A stretch of 64,000 nucleotides of DNA from G020354085 sp964482055 (GTDB lineage Bacteria > Pseudomonadota > Gammaproteobacteria > Acidiferrobacterales > Sulfurifustaceae), in the NCBI GenBank assembly GCA_964482055.1, contig CAYZVX010000004.1:9827-73826 (forward strand), in the 5' to 3' direction. Below, piece after piece: positions 15,266-22,181 of the stretch. The notes beneath the pieces were generated by a model that worked only from the letters and a program-made list of their open reading frames with translations, had not been told where the DNA came from and searched no databases. Position numbers and translations under genes: made by a program. Position 1 is the first letter of the stretch, and each line of letters opens with the position of its first letter.

Positions 15266-16903
15266 TCAGGGGTTCAGCACCTCGAACTGGAAGCGTTCGT
15301 AGCTGGCCGTCAGCTCGACCGGTTCGGTGATCAGGAGCTTGTAGAGCCGGTAGCCGCTGTCCATGTAGATCTCGCGCCGCGACCTGAATACGCCGCGGTG
15401 CGTGACGAGCGACGGCGGCATCTTGAGCGCGCTCACCTCGGGCAGGAGCAGCGCCGGGAGGAAATCGCTTTCCTCATTGCGTTCGTTGACGGTCTTGACG
15501 ACGCACGGCTCGGCCTGCGGCGCCATGCGTTGCGTGCCGATCTCGGCATGCGAAGAGCTCGCGGAGCGTACCCAACGGATGATGCCGACCTCCCAGGAGC
15601 CGCCGTTCGATGTGCGCCGGGTGGCCACGATGTCGCCGACTCGAACGCGCGTCGTGATAAGCCCCTTCTTGACGAGCGCCTGGCCGCCCGCGCCTTCGTC
15701 GAGCACCTGCCAGGTCGAGAGATCATGCTCGGGTGACGACGCATCGTGCTCGATCCTGGGCTCATGCAGGCCGAGCGTGGTGCGCTGCGGCACGGGGCCG
15801 ACGAAGCTCGAGCTTACGGCGAAACGCCGCCCGCCGTTCAGCCAGTAGTTGATGGCGTCGATGCCGATCACGACATCGACCGTGACCTCCTGGCCGCTCG
15901 TTCGGCGGAAGCTGCGACGCGGATGCAGTCCCCAAGCGTTGGCCAGGCGAAACAGCAGGTCCTGTCCGCCTTCCCGGAAGAATTCGGGCTCTAGCCCATC
16001 GGGCGGCGGCAATTCGCCGCGCTGCAGGCTGGTCCACTGGGTGTGGATCATGCGCGCGAGCTCCACCGTGTTGAGCAGGCGGTAGCGGCCCGGGTCATCA
16101 AGCGCGACATCCCCGGAATTGACGATGCCGGCGTTCAGGCCGTGCAGATCGATCAGAAACTGGCAGGTCGGGTCGAACGTCGTGGTCGCGGGCGTGAGCG
16201 CGGCGAGCGAGGCGTAGCGGTCGAGGTAGTGGTGGATGCGCTCGATCTGGCGCGCCGGCAGGTGATACGGGTTGGCGAGATCGAGCAGCAGCGCCTGCTT
16301 GTAGGCATGCGCCACGCTGCTGCGGGGAATGCTGTCGTTGAGCGCATCGGGCACGTCCACGGTCGCTGCGCCCAGCGCTTCGGCATGGCGAAACAGCGCA
16401 TGAATCTCCTCCCAGGTGCCGGCCGGGCACGGCGAGTACGACTGGTAGGACATGGCGTGCACGCCGGTAAGGTAACGCACCGCCCGCTGGATCGGCAGGG
16501 CGAGCTCGCGTGCATCGGCGGGCCCACCCGCGGCGAGCGCCGCGGCCTGGTGTTGCACGATGCGCTTGTAGCCGAAGGCCATCTCGACCTGAAACTGCCG
16601 GGCCTGCTCGGCGATTGACTTGTGCTTGTCGGAAAGCGGCAGCGGCAATCCGACGTACTGGCGCAGCAGCTCGGCGCACAGGTCGCGCACGGTCGGCCGG
16701 TAGAGCTCGAGCAGCGCGAGGCGTTCGCGCGCGTCGATCTCGATGCGGTTGTAGACGGTGAGCGTCGAGAACAGCTTGCGGCCGGTCTCGGCGACGTTGA
16801 GCAGCGGCAGGTTCTCCAGCCACTTGGCAACCTTGGCTGGTTGCAGCTCCACCTCGGTGAGCACGCGCGTGGACAGCGCCGGCACCGCGAGCTTCAACTC
16901 CAT
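15266..16903 (-). CDS. Conserved hypothetical protein with a possible PilZ-like C-terminal domain
   Basis: 545 residues from the ATG at 16903 (MELKLAVPALSTRVL), which has a GGAG ribosome binding site 6 bp upstream; the longer in-frame start lacks one. No signal peptide or membrane segment. The N-terminal 300 residues are largely helical and unrecognised. Around residues 425-465 the pattern DIVATRRTSNGGSWEVGIIR then WVRS...EIGTQRMAP resembles PilZ-type beta-barrels, but the RxxxR motif that would bind cyclic di-GMP is not certain. The second-messenger role is therefore only a suggestion. Confidence 0.6.
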   Translation of the reverse strand: MELKLAVPALSTRVLTEVELQPAKVAKWLENLPLLNVAETGRKLFSTLTVYNRIEIDARERLALLELYRPTVRDLCAELLRQYVGLPLPLSDKHKSIAEQARQFQVEMAFGYKRIVQHQAAALAAGGPADARELALPIQRAVRYLTGVHAMSYQSYSPCPAGTWEEIHALFRHAEALGAATVDVPDALNDSIPRSSVAHAYKQALLLDLANPYHLPARQIERIHHYLDRYASLAALTPATTTFDPTCQFLIDLHGLNAGIVNSGDVALDDPGRYRLLNTVELARMIHTQWTSLQRGELPPPDGLEPEFFREGGQDLLFRLANAWGLHPRRSFRRTSGQEVTVDVVIGIDAINYWLNGGRRFAVSSSFVGPVPQRTTLGLHEPRIEHDASSPEHDLSTWQVLDEGAGGQALVKKGLITTRVRVGDIVATRRTSNGGSWEVGIIRWVRSASSSHAEIGTQRMAPQAEPCVVKTVNERNEESDFLPALLLPEVSALKMPPSLVTHRGVFRSRREIYMDSGYRLYKLLITEPVELTASYERFQFEVLNP

Positions 16904-17096
16904 GCTATCTCCGGAGTCTCTTGTGCGGACTCGTAAAGTGCCTGGAATTGTAGCCACTGCGGAGCAGCCCTACAATTTGCGATCCGGCGAGTAGCCGTCA
17001 CCGGCGCGACGCCGCGACGATATTCCGTCGAAACGGCGCGCTCTGCTTCATTTCAGAATTACTCCGTGGCGTCGCCTGCGTCCTGAAAGAGAACCT

Positions 17097-17486
17097 GTGC
17101 AGATGATCGCGACCATGCGATTCTGGTTTTGGGGTGCCGCATTTTTATACACGTTGGCGCTGTTCGATCACGCCGGAATTGGCGCGGAGCCGCAGCACCT
17201 GGCCTTGCGGCGCGCCTTCGACACCGCCGCGGCACTCCTCTGGGGTCTGTTCCTGCTGGGGGCAATCGCGCGCTGGCAGCCAGGTTGGCCCGCGCCCTAC
17301 TGGCGCCTGTCTTGTCTGGGCACCGGTCTTGTGCTAGCCGCACTTGAGCTGTGGGTCGTGCACCGCCGGCTCACCTTGGATGACCTGGCGGCGCCGTTGC
17401 TCGGCTTGGCGATCGCGGCGATCTTGCCGCGCGTGCTGCCGGCAGGGGTCATTTGGCGTTGGCTGGGTCGCGACCGCCGCCGCTGA
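17097..17486 (+). CDS. Small hypothetical inner-membrane protein
   Basis: 129 residues from a GTG at 17097, preceded by AAAGAGA; in-frame ATGs at 17103 and 17115 are alternatives. Three to four hydrophobic segments (FWFWGAAFLYTLALF; TAAALLWGLFLLGAIA; LSCLGTGLVLAALELWVV; APLLGLAIAAILPRVL) and an Arg-rich C-terminus. The family was not recognised. Its position between two divergent or unrelated units gives no functional hint. Confidence 0.6.
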   Translation: MQMIATMRFWFWGAAFLYTLALFDHAGIGAEPQHLALRRAFDTAAALLWGLFLLGAIARWQPGWPAPYWRLSCLGTGLVLAALELWVVHRRLTLDDLAAPLLGLAIAAILPRVLPAGVIWRWLGRDRRR

Positions 17487-17574
17487 GCGACAGTCCGCCG
17501 CGACGTGCGTCGGGCGCAAGCTTCGTATTTCCTTACCAAACTCGGAAGGCGTGTGCCAACCCTGGGTGAAACCC

Positions 17575-17597
17575 CGCCGCCGGCACAGCCGGCGGCG
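17575..17597. other. Perfect GC-rich hairpin without U tract
   Basis: CGCCGCCGGC-ACA-GCCGGCGGCG, 10-bp arms. It lies in the 262-bp space between the small membrane protein and the TlpA-like gene. No T run follows, so it is either a terminator of the Rho-assisted type or a structural element. Confidence 0.45.
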
Positions 17598-17748
17598 CCT
17601 GGTGGAATCTTTCCCGATTCGATCGATCCAAATTCAGTGCGCGGGTGCAAAGGCTCGATGCGTCCGGCAAGTCCGGCGGGCAGGAAAAGTGATGGGGCGC
17701 ATGGCAAAATGTGCACCGCGAACGGTGCGCTGATCAGCGGAGGTTGAT

Positions 17749-18258
17749 GTGTTTCGATGCCTGAAATGGATGGCGGTTGCGTTGCTGGCGTTGCCGCTTG
17801 CAGCCGGGGCGGCGGCCCCGAGCATCGTCCTGAAGGATCAGGATGGCAAGACCCGCAACGTCAGCGAGTTCATCGGCCAGGGCAAATGGACCGTGGTCGC
17901 CGTGTGGTCGGCGGACTGTCCCATCTGCCGGCGCGAGATTCACCACATGGCGTTCTTCCACGACGAGCACAAGAGGTCCGACGCCCAGGTCCTGGGGCTG
18001 TCGATAGATTCCGAGGCCGGTCGTGCCAAGGCGCTCGGTTTCATCGACGACCACAGCCTGAGCTTTCCCAACCTGATCGGTGACCCCGATGTCGCCGCCG
18101 CGTTGGGCGGCGGTATGTTCATTGGTACGCCCACCTACTACGTCTATTCGCCCGACGGCAAGCTGGCGGCGCAGCGCGTAGGTCCGGTGACATTGCAGCA
18201 GATGGAAGACCTGCTGCGCCAGCTCAAGGCCAAGCAGGCCAAACCCAAGGCCGGCTGA
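17749..18258 (+). CDS. Periplasmic TlpA/peroxiredoxin-like thioredoxin-fold protein
   Basis: 169 residues from a GTG at 17749 with CGGAGG 5 bp upstream. A signal peptide (about 1-22, LLALPLAAGA) leads to a thioredoxin fold: WTVVAVWSADCPICRREI carries the active-site CPIC, followed by LGLSIDSE and GTPTYYVYSPDGKLAAQRVG with the cis-Pro. The product is expected in the periplasm as a thiol-disulfide reductant or peroxiredoxin-like protein. A second secreted thioredoxin follows after 23 bp, so they are probably an operon. Confidence 0.85.
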   Translation: MFRCLKWMAVALLALPLAAGAAAPSIVLKDQDGKTRNVSEFIGQGKWTVVAVWSADCPICRREIHHMAFFHDEHKRSDAQVLGLSIDSEAGRAKALGFIDDHSLSFPNLIGDPDVAAALGGGMFIGTPTYYVYSPDGKLAAQRVGPVTLQQMEDLLRQLKAKQAKPKAG

Positions 18259-18281
18259 CGCCCAGTGCGGGACGTATCGCC

Positions 18282-18836
18282 ATGCTGCGACTGTTGATTG
18301 CGTCGGTGCTGCTGCTGGCCGGGACGGCGGCGGCCCCGGCCGCGGGCGAGACGGCGGGCGCGCCGCGCGATGCGATGACCCATTTCTTCGAGCAGAGCTT
18401 CGGCAACCTCAAGGAAGAGCTCGACGGCGCGCTCGCCGAAGGCAAGACGGGCCTGTTCATCATGTTTGATGACGAGGATTGTCCGTGGTGCGCCAAGATG
18501 AAGGCGACCATCATGAACCAGCCGCAGGTCCAGGATTACTACCGCAAGCATTTCCGCGTGCTGCACCTCGACAAGAACGGCGACACCCCGATCACCGATT
18601 TCGCCGGGCGCGAAATGCCGGTCAAGGAGCTCGCTTTCAAAGCCTACAACGTGCGCGCCACCCCGGTATTCGTGTTCGTCGGCCCGAGGGGGGAGACGCT
18701 GCTGCGCAGTGTCGGCGCCAACATGACGCTCGAGGAATTCCTGTGGCTCGGCGAGTTCGTGGCGAGTGGCGCCTACAAGGGCAAGAGCTTCACCCTCTAC
18801 AAGCGCGAACGCCGGCTGGCCGCCGGCGGGCGCTGA
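18282..18836 (+). CDS. Secreted SoxW-like thioredoxin
   Basis: 184 residues with a clear signal peptide (cleavage near AAPAAGET, about 21). The thioredoxin-like part has GLFIMFDDEDCPWCAKMKAT, so an active-site CPWC, and VRATPVFVFVGPRGE with the cis-Pro. The spacing fits the SoxW/DUF255-like group of periplasmic thioredoxins that keep sulfur-oxidation or cytochrome-maturation partners reduced. That partner is not in this window. It lies between the TlpA-like gene and the TolC-like gene. Confidence 0.82.
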   Translation: MLRLLIASVLLLAGTAAAPAAGETAGAPRDAMTHFFEQSFGNLKEELDGALAEGKTGLFIMFDDEDCPWCAKMKATIMNQPQVQDYYRKHFRVLHLDKNGDTPITDFAGREMPVKELAFKAYNVRATPVFVFVGPRGETLLRSVGANMTLEEFLWLGEFVASGAYKGKSFTLYKRERRLAAGGR

Positions 18837-18879
18837 AGCGCGGATTCGAAAACCACCGGCGCATCGTAGTATAGCGGCC

Positions 18880-20205
18880 ATGATCCGGGCCGGGAGGGCA
18901 GGGCGAGCGATGCGCAGTCGGCTGCTGGCGATCGGTGCATTGTGCTCGATCGCGCCAGGGGCGAGCGGCGCCGAGGGCGCGCCGCTGCCGTCGCCGCTGA
19001 CGCTCGAACAGGCGCTCGCGCTGGCCGATGAGGCACACCCCGATCTCGATCTGGCGCGCGCTGATCTCGAGCGGTCGCGCGCCCGCTTGATCGAGGCCGA
19101 GGCGCGCCGTGGCGCGCGCCTGCTCGCCGACCTCACGCCGGAACGCGCGCAGCCGGCGGCCGGCGGTCCGGATATCAACGACAGCCGCGCCCGCATCCTG
19201 CTGTCCAAGCAGCTTTCGGACTTTGGACGCCAGGCGGCGCTGGAAGCGGCGGCGGGGGCCGAGCTGGTCGGCCGCGAGCTCGCGCTGATCGACAGTCGCC
19301 AGCGCCGCCGCCTCGACATCATGCGCCGCTTCTTCGACGTGCTGCTCGCCGACCTGCGCTATGCGGTCGACAACGAGGACATGGCGCACCGCTACGTGAG
19401 CTTCGACCGCGTCCGCCAGCGTCACGCGCTCGGTCAGGTATCCGAGGTCGAGCTCCTGGAATCCGAAAACGCCTATCGCGAGGTGCTGATTGCCCGTACC
19501 GAAAGCGAGAAGCGCCAGGCGGGCGCGCGCCTGCAGCTCGCGGTGGCGCTCAACCGCCCGAACCAGGTGCCGGGCGAGCTCGCGCCCCCGCGGCTTGCGC
19601 ATCTTGAGCGCGAGGCGCCGGATTACAAGACTCTGCTGAAGGAGGCGCTCGAGGCGAGCCCGGTGGTGGTCGCGGCGCGCAAGGAACTGGAGGCCGCGGC
19701 GCGCAGCGTCGAGGCGGCGCGCGCGCGCAACCGTCCAGTGCTGACCGGCGAAGCCGAGGCCGCCCAGTACAACGAGGCGCGCGGCCTTGGGCGCAACGAC
19801 TGGCGCGTCGGGCTCAACCTGCGCATTCCGCTCTACGACGGCGGGGAGACCGATGCCGACGTCACGCGCGCCATTGCCGAGCACGCGGCGCGCGAGGCGC
19901 GACTGAAGAAGGTGGAACAGGAACTGCAACAGGCGGTGCTCGATCTCGTCCAGGAGATCGAGACGCTCAAGGTGCGCCGCGCCGTGGCCAGGCAGCGCCT
20001 TGCGTTTCGCGACGCGGCGCTCGAGCGCACGCGCTCGCTGTATGAGCTCGAGGTCCAGGCGAACCTTGGCGATGCCCTCGTTCGCTTGACCGAGGCGCAG
20101 TACCTCGCCGCGCGCGCGGACTTCGACCTGGCCCTCGCCTGGGCGCGGGTCGAAGCCCTGACCGGCCGACTCGCGCCGCCACTTCCCAAGGAGCGTACCC
20201 CATGA
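18880..20205 (+). CDS. TolC-family outer membrane efflux protein
   Basis: 441 residues from the ATG at 18880; the in-frame ATG at 18910 (MRSRLLAIGALCSIAPGASG) would give a more standard signal peptide. It has the TolC/OEP pattern of two repeats of long helices (LTLEQALALADEAHPDLDLA; VSEVELLESENAYREVLIAR; and in the second half YKTLLKEALEASPVVVAARK and ANLGDALVRLTEAQYLAA). It forms an outer-membrane channel tunnel. It overlaps the adaptor gene by ATGA, so both are coupled. No inner-membrane pump is encoded nearby. Confidence 0.88.
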   Translation: MIRAGRAGRAMRSRLLAIGALCSIAPGASGAEGAPLPSPLTLEQALALADEAHPDLDLARADLERSRARLIEAEARRGARLLADLTPERAQPAAGGPDINDSRARILLSKQLSDFGRQAALEAAAGAELVGRELALIDSRQRRRLDIMRRFFDVLLADLRYAVDNEDMAHRYVSFDRVRQRHALGQVSEVELLESENAYREVLIARTESEKRQAGARLQLAVALNRPNQVPGELAPPRLAHLEREAPDYKTLLKEALEASPVVVAARKELEAAARSVEAARARNRPVLTGEAEAAQYNEARGLGRNDWRVGLNLRIPLYDGGETDADVTRAIAEHAAREARLKKVEQELQQAVLDLVQEIETLKVRRAVARQRLAFRDAALERTRSLYELEVQANLGDALVRLTEAQYLAARADFDLALAWARVEALTGRLAPPLPKERTP

Positions 20206-20987
20206 GCCGAAATCGAATGGCGCTCGCCGCCGCGCTGCTGGTCGCGCCGGTAATGACGATGGCCGCAAGCTTCGAGGCGACGGTCAGCTTTGCGCGACGC
20301 GTGGAGATTGGGCTGCCGGTTTCGGGCGTAGTGGCGAGCGTGGGTGCCGAGCCCGGCGCGCGCGTGAAGAAAGGCGAGCTGCTCGTGGCGCTCGACGCGA
20401 CGCCGTTTGAGGCGGCGGTCGAGCAGGCGCGCGGCGCGCTGGCACGCGCCAGCGCCGATTATGACGAGGCAGTGCGCGACCACAAGACGATGAAAGAGAT
20501 TTACGACCGCCAGCTCGCCTCGACCGTAGAGCTCGACAACGCGCGCCTCAAGGTGCAGCGCGCCGAGGGCGCGCTCACCCAGGCGCGCGCCGCCCTCAAG
20601 CAGGCGCAGGTCGATCTGGCGCGCTCGCGCATCACCGCACCGTTCGATGCGCTGGTGCTCGACATGCGCGTACACGTGGGCAGCACCGTGGTGAGCACCG
20701 TCGAGTCGCGGCCGGTGGTGGTGCTGGCGGCAGAGGGTGAATATGTCGCCGCGACCCGCGTCTCTGGCGCTGCGCTCGACACGCTCAAGACGGGGCAGCC
20801 CGCGAGCGTCACCGTCGCCGGCAAGACCTACGCCGGTCGCGTGCAGACCGTGGGACTGGAGCCGGTTGCCGACAAGGGTGCTGCCGAACCGCTTTACCCG
20901 GTGATCGTTGCGTTTCGCGCGCCGGACGCGCCGCTGCGCGCCGGGCAGGGCGCGCGCGTCGAGTTTCAGCCGGCGATGGCACGGTGA
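20202..20987 (+). CDS. HlyD-like periplasmic adaptor (membrane fusion protein)
   Basis: 261 residues, short for the family. A signal peptide (to about 21) is followed by a lipoyl/barrel-sandwich half (GLPVSGVVASVGAEPGARVK), a helical hairpin (ARASADYDEAV...RAALKQAQVDLARSRI), the second lipoyl half (TAPFDALVLDMRVHVGSTV) and a beta-barrel (GQPASVTVAGKTYAGRVQTV). It would link an inner-membrane pump to the TolC-like protein encoded upstream. The pump gene is missing from this cluster. Confidence 0.85.
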   Translation: MSRNRMALAAALLVAPVMTMAASFEATVSFARRVEIGLPVSGVVASVGAEPGARVKKGELLVALDATPFEAAVEQARGALARASADYDEAVRDHKTMKEIYDRQLASTVELDNARLKVQRAEGALTQARAALKQAQVDLARSRITAPFDALVLDMRVHVGSTVVSTVESRPVVVLAAEGEYVAATRVSGAALDTLKTGQPASVTVAGKTYAGRVQTVGLEPVADKGAAEPLYPVIVAFRAPDAPLRAGQGARVEFQPAMAR

Positions 20988-21027
20988 CAGCGCGGCCAGC
21001 ACCGCTCCGGCGATAGCGCAACAGCCC

Positions 21028-21306
21028 ATGCGCCAGTGCCGCCACTACCTCGTCTCGGGCCGTGTGCAGGGCGTGTTCTTCCGCGCCACCACGCAGGAGA
21101 CGGCCCGTCGGCTCGGGCTCACCGGCTGGGTGCGCAACATCGCCGGCGGGCGCGTGGAGCTCGTCGCCTGCGGCGAAGCGGAGCCGCTCGCCGCGCTCGA
21201 GCGCTGGTTGTGGCAGGGGCCGCCGCACGCGCACGTCGAGCGCGTCACGGTGAGCGACGTGCCGGTGCAGGAGTTTGTTGACTTTCGCGTGATTCGCGAT
21301 TTGTGA
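21028..21306 (+). CDS. acyP: Acylphosphatase
   Basis: 92 residues, the usual size, from the ATG at 21028. The catalytic Arg loop GRVQGVFFRATTQ and the catalytic Asn in GLTGWVRNIAGGRVEL are present. It hydrolyses acyl phosphates. It is followed directly by a heptamer-phased hairpin array and the convergent transglycosylase gene. Confidence 0.93.
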   Translation: MRQCRHYLVSGRVQGVFFRATTQETARRLGLTGWVRNIAGGRVELVACGEAEPLAALERWLWQGPPHAHVERVTVSDVPVQEFVDFRVIRDL

Positions 21307-21310
21307 ACGG

Positions 21311-21366
21311 GTTTCAGGTTTAAGGTTTTCAACCTGAAACTTGAAACCACAAACTCCAAACCTGCC
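21311..21366. repeat. Heptamer-phased repeat array B (hairpin)
   Basis: Eight 7-nt words in phase: GTTTCAG, GTTTAAG, GTTTTCA, ACCTGAA, ACTTGAA, ACCACAA, ACTCCAA, ACCTGCC. The outer words pair: GTTTCAGGTT (21311-21320) is fully complementary to AACCTGAAAC (21331-21340). It lies between the convergent acyP and transglycosylase genes and could act as a terminator-like structure. Confidence 0.6.
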
Positions 21367-21374
21367 CTAGAGAC

Positions 21375-21971
21375 TCACTGCCTGTACCACCGGGTGCGCA
21401 TCGCCCGGTCGACCTTGGCGCCGTAGACGTGCTCGCGTGTGCCGTTGTAGCGCTTGAGCGCCAGATGCAGGTTGCCGCGCTCCTTGTCGAGGTAGTACTT
21501 GAGGATCGTGCAGCCGTAGCGCAGGTTGGTCTGCATGCGGAACAGGCTGTCGCCGGGTTTGCCGATCTCCTTGAGCCAGAACGGCATCACCTGCATCAGG
21601 CCGCGCGCCCCGGCCGAGGAGATGGCGAACTGGTCGAAATTGCTTTCCACCTCGATGACCGCCAAGACCAGCTCCGGGGCGAGCTTCGCGCGCGTGGCCT
21701 CGTAGTGCACGGTCTTGAGCAGCTCCAGCCGGTAGCGCGTGTCCGGCACCTTCTTCGCGAGGCGGCGCGACATGTCCATCAGCCACACCTCGGCGTCGAA
21801 GCGGTCGGCGAAGCTATCGGCGCCTTCGACCGCGGTCTTGAGCAGCGCGCGCAGCTCCGGGTCCACCTCCTGGGCGGCCGCGGCGAGCGGGCCGAGCAGC
21901 GCAAGCCACGCCCCAGCGACAAGGGTTCGCCAGACAGAGGCGCGCGGCCGCGGCAGGCACATGGCAGTCAT
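21375..21971 (-). CDS. Lytic transglycosylase (SLT domain)
   Basis: 198 residues from the ATG at 21971; ATGs at 22010 and 21962 are alternatives. A signal peptide (LVAGAWLALLGPLAAAA) is followed by a charged helical region and the SLT catalytic domain: VLAVIEVESNFDQFAISSAG with the catalytic Glu, ARGLMQVMPFW and TNLRYGCTILKYYL, then ALKRYNGT. It cleaves peptidoglycan glycan strands to 1,6-anhydro products. No lipobox, so it is soluble in the periplasm. Confidence 0.88.
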   Translation of the reverse strand: MTAMCLPRPRASVWRTLVAGAWLALLGPLAAAAQEVDPELRALLKTAVEGADSFADRFDAEVWLMDMSRRLAKKVPDTRYRLELLKTVHYEATRAKLAPELVLAVIEVESNFDQFAISSAGARGLMQVMPFWLKEIGKPGDSLFRMQTNLRYGCTILKYYLDKERGNLHLALKRYNGTREHVYGAKVDRAMRTRWYRQ

Positions 21972-22048
21972 GGATTCTCGGCGTTGGGGCGGGGAAAGCG
22001 TGGCCTTCATGCCGAAATTAGAGCAGGTTTCCACGCCGCTGCAAGGCG

Positions 22049-22125
22049 GTGAGCAGCGAGCGGTAGGGAGTGAATGGCGGGCCGTCTTGCCGTGTCGATC
22101 ACTACTCACGGATCACCGCTCACCC
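22049..22125. repeat. Heptamer-phased repeat array D
   Basis: Eleven words in strict 7-nt phase: GTGAGCA, GCGAGCG, GTAGGGA, GTGAATG, GCGGGCC, GTCTTGC, CGTGTCG, ATCACTA, CTCACGG, ATCACCG, CTCACCC. The GTGA-type words on the left are complementary to the TCAC-type words on the right, giving a long imperfect hairpin. A TATAAT at 22137-22142 follows and may be the -10 for the relA gene. Confidence 0.55.
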
Positions 22126-22181
22126 CCCGCCGCCCCTATAATGCCCTTTAAGCACGCGGGGTTCGGGCCCATTTAGATGTC

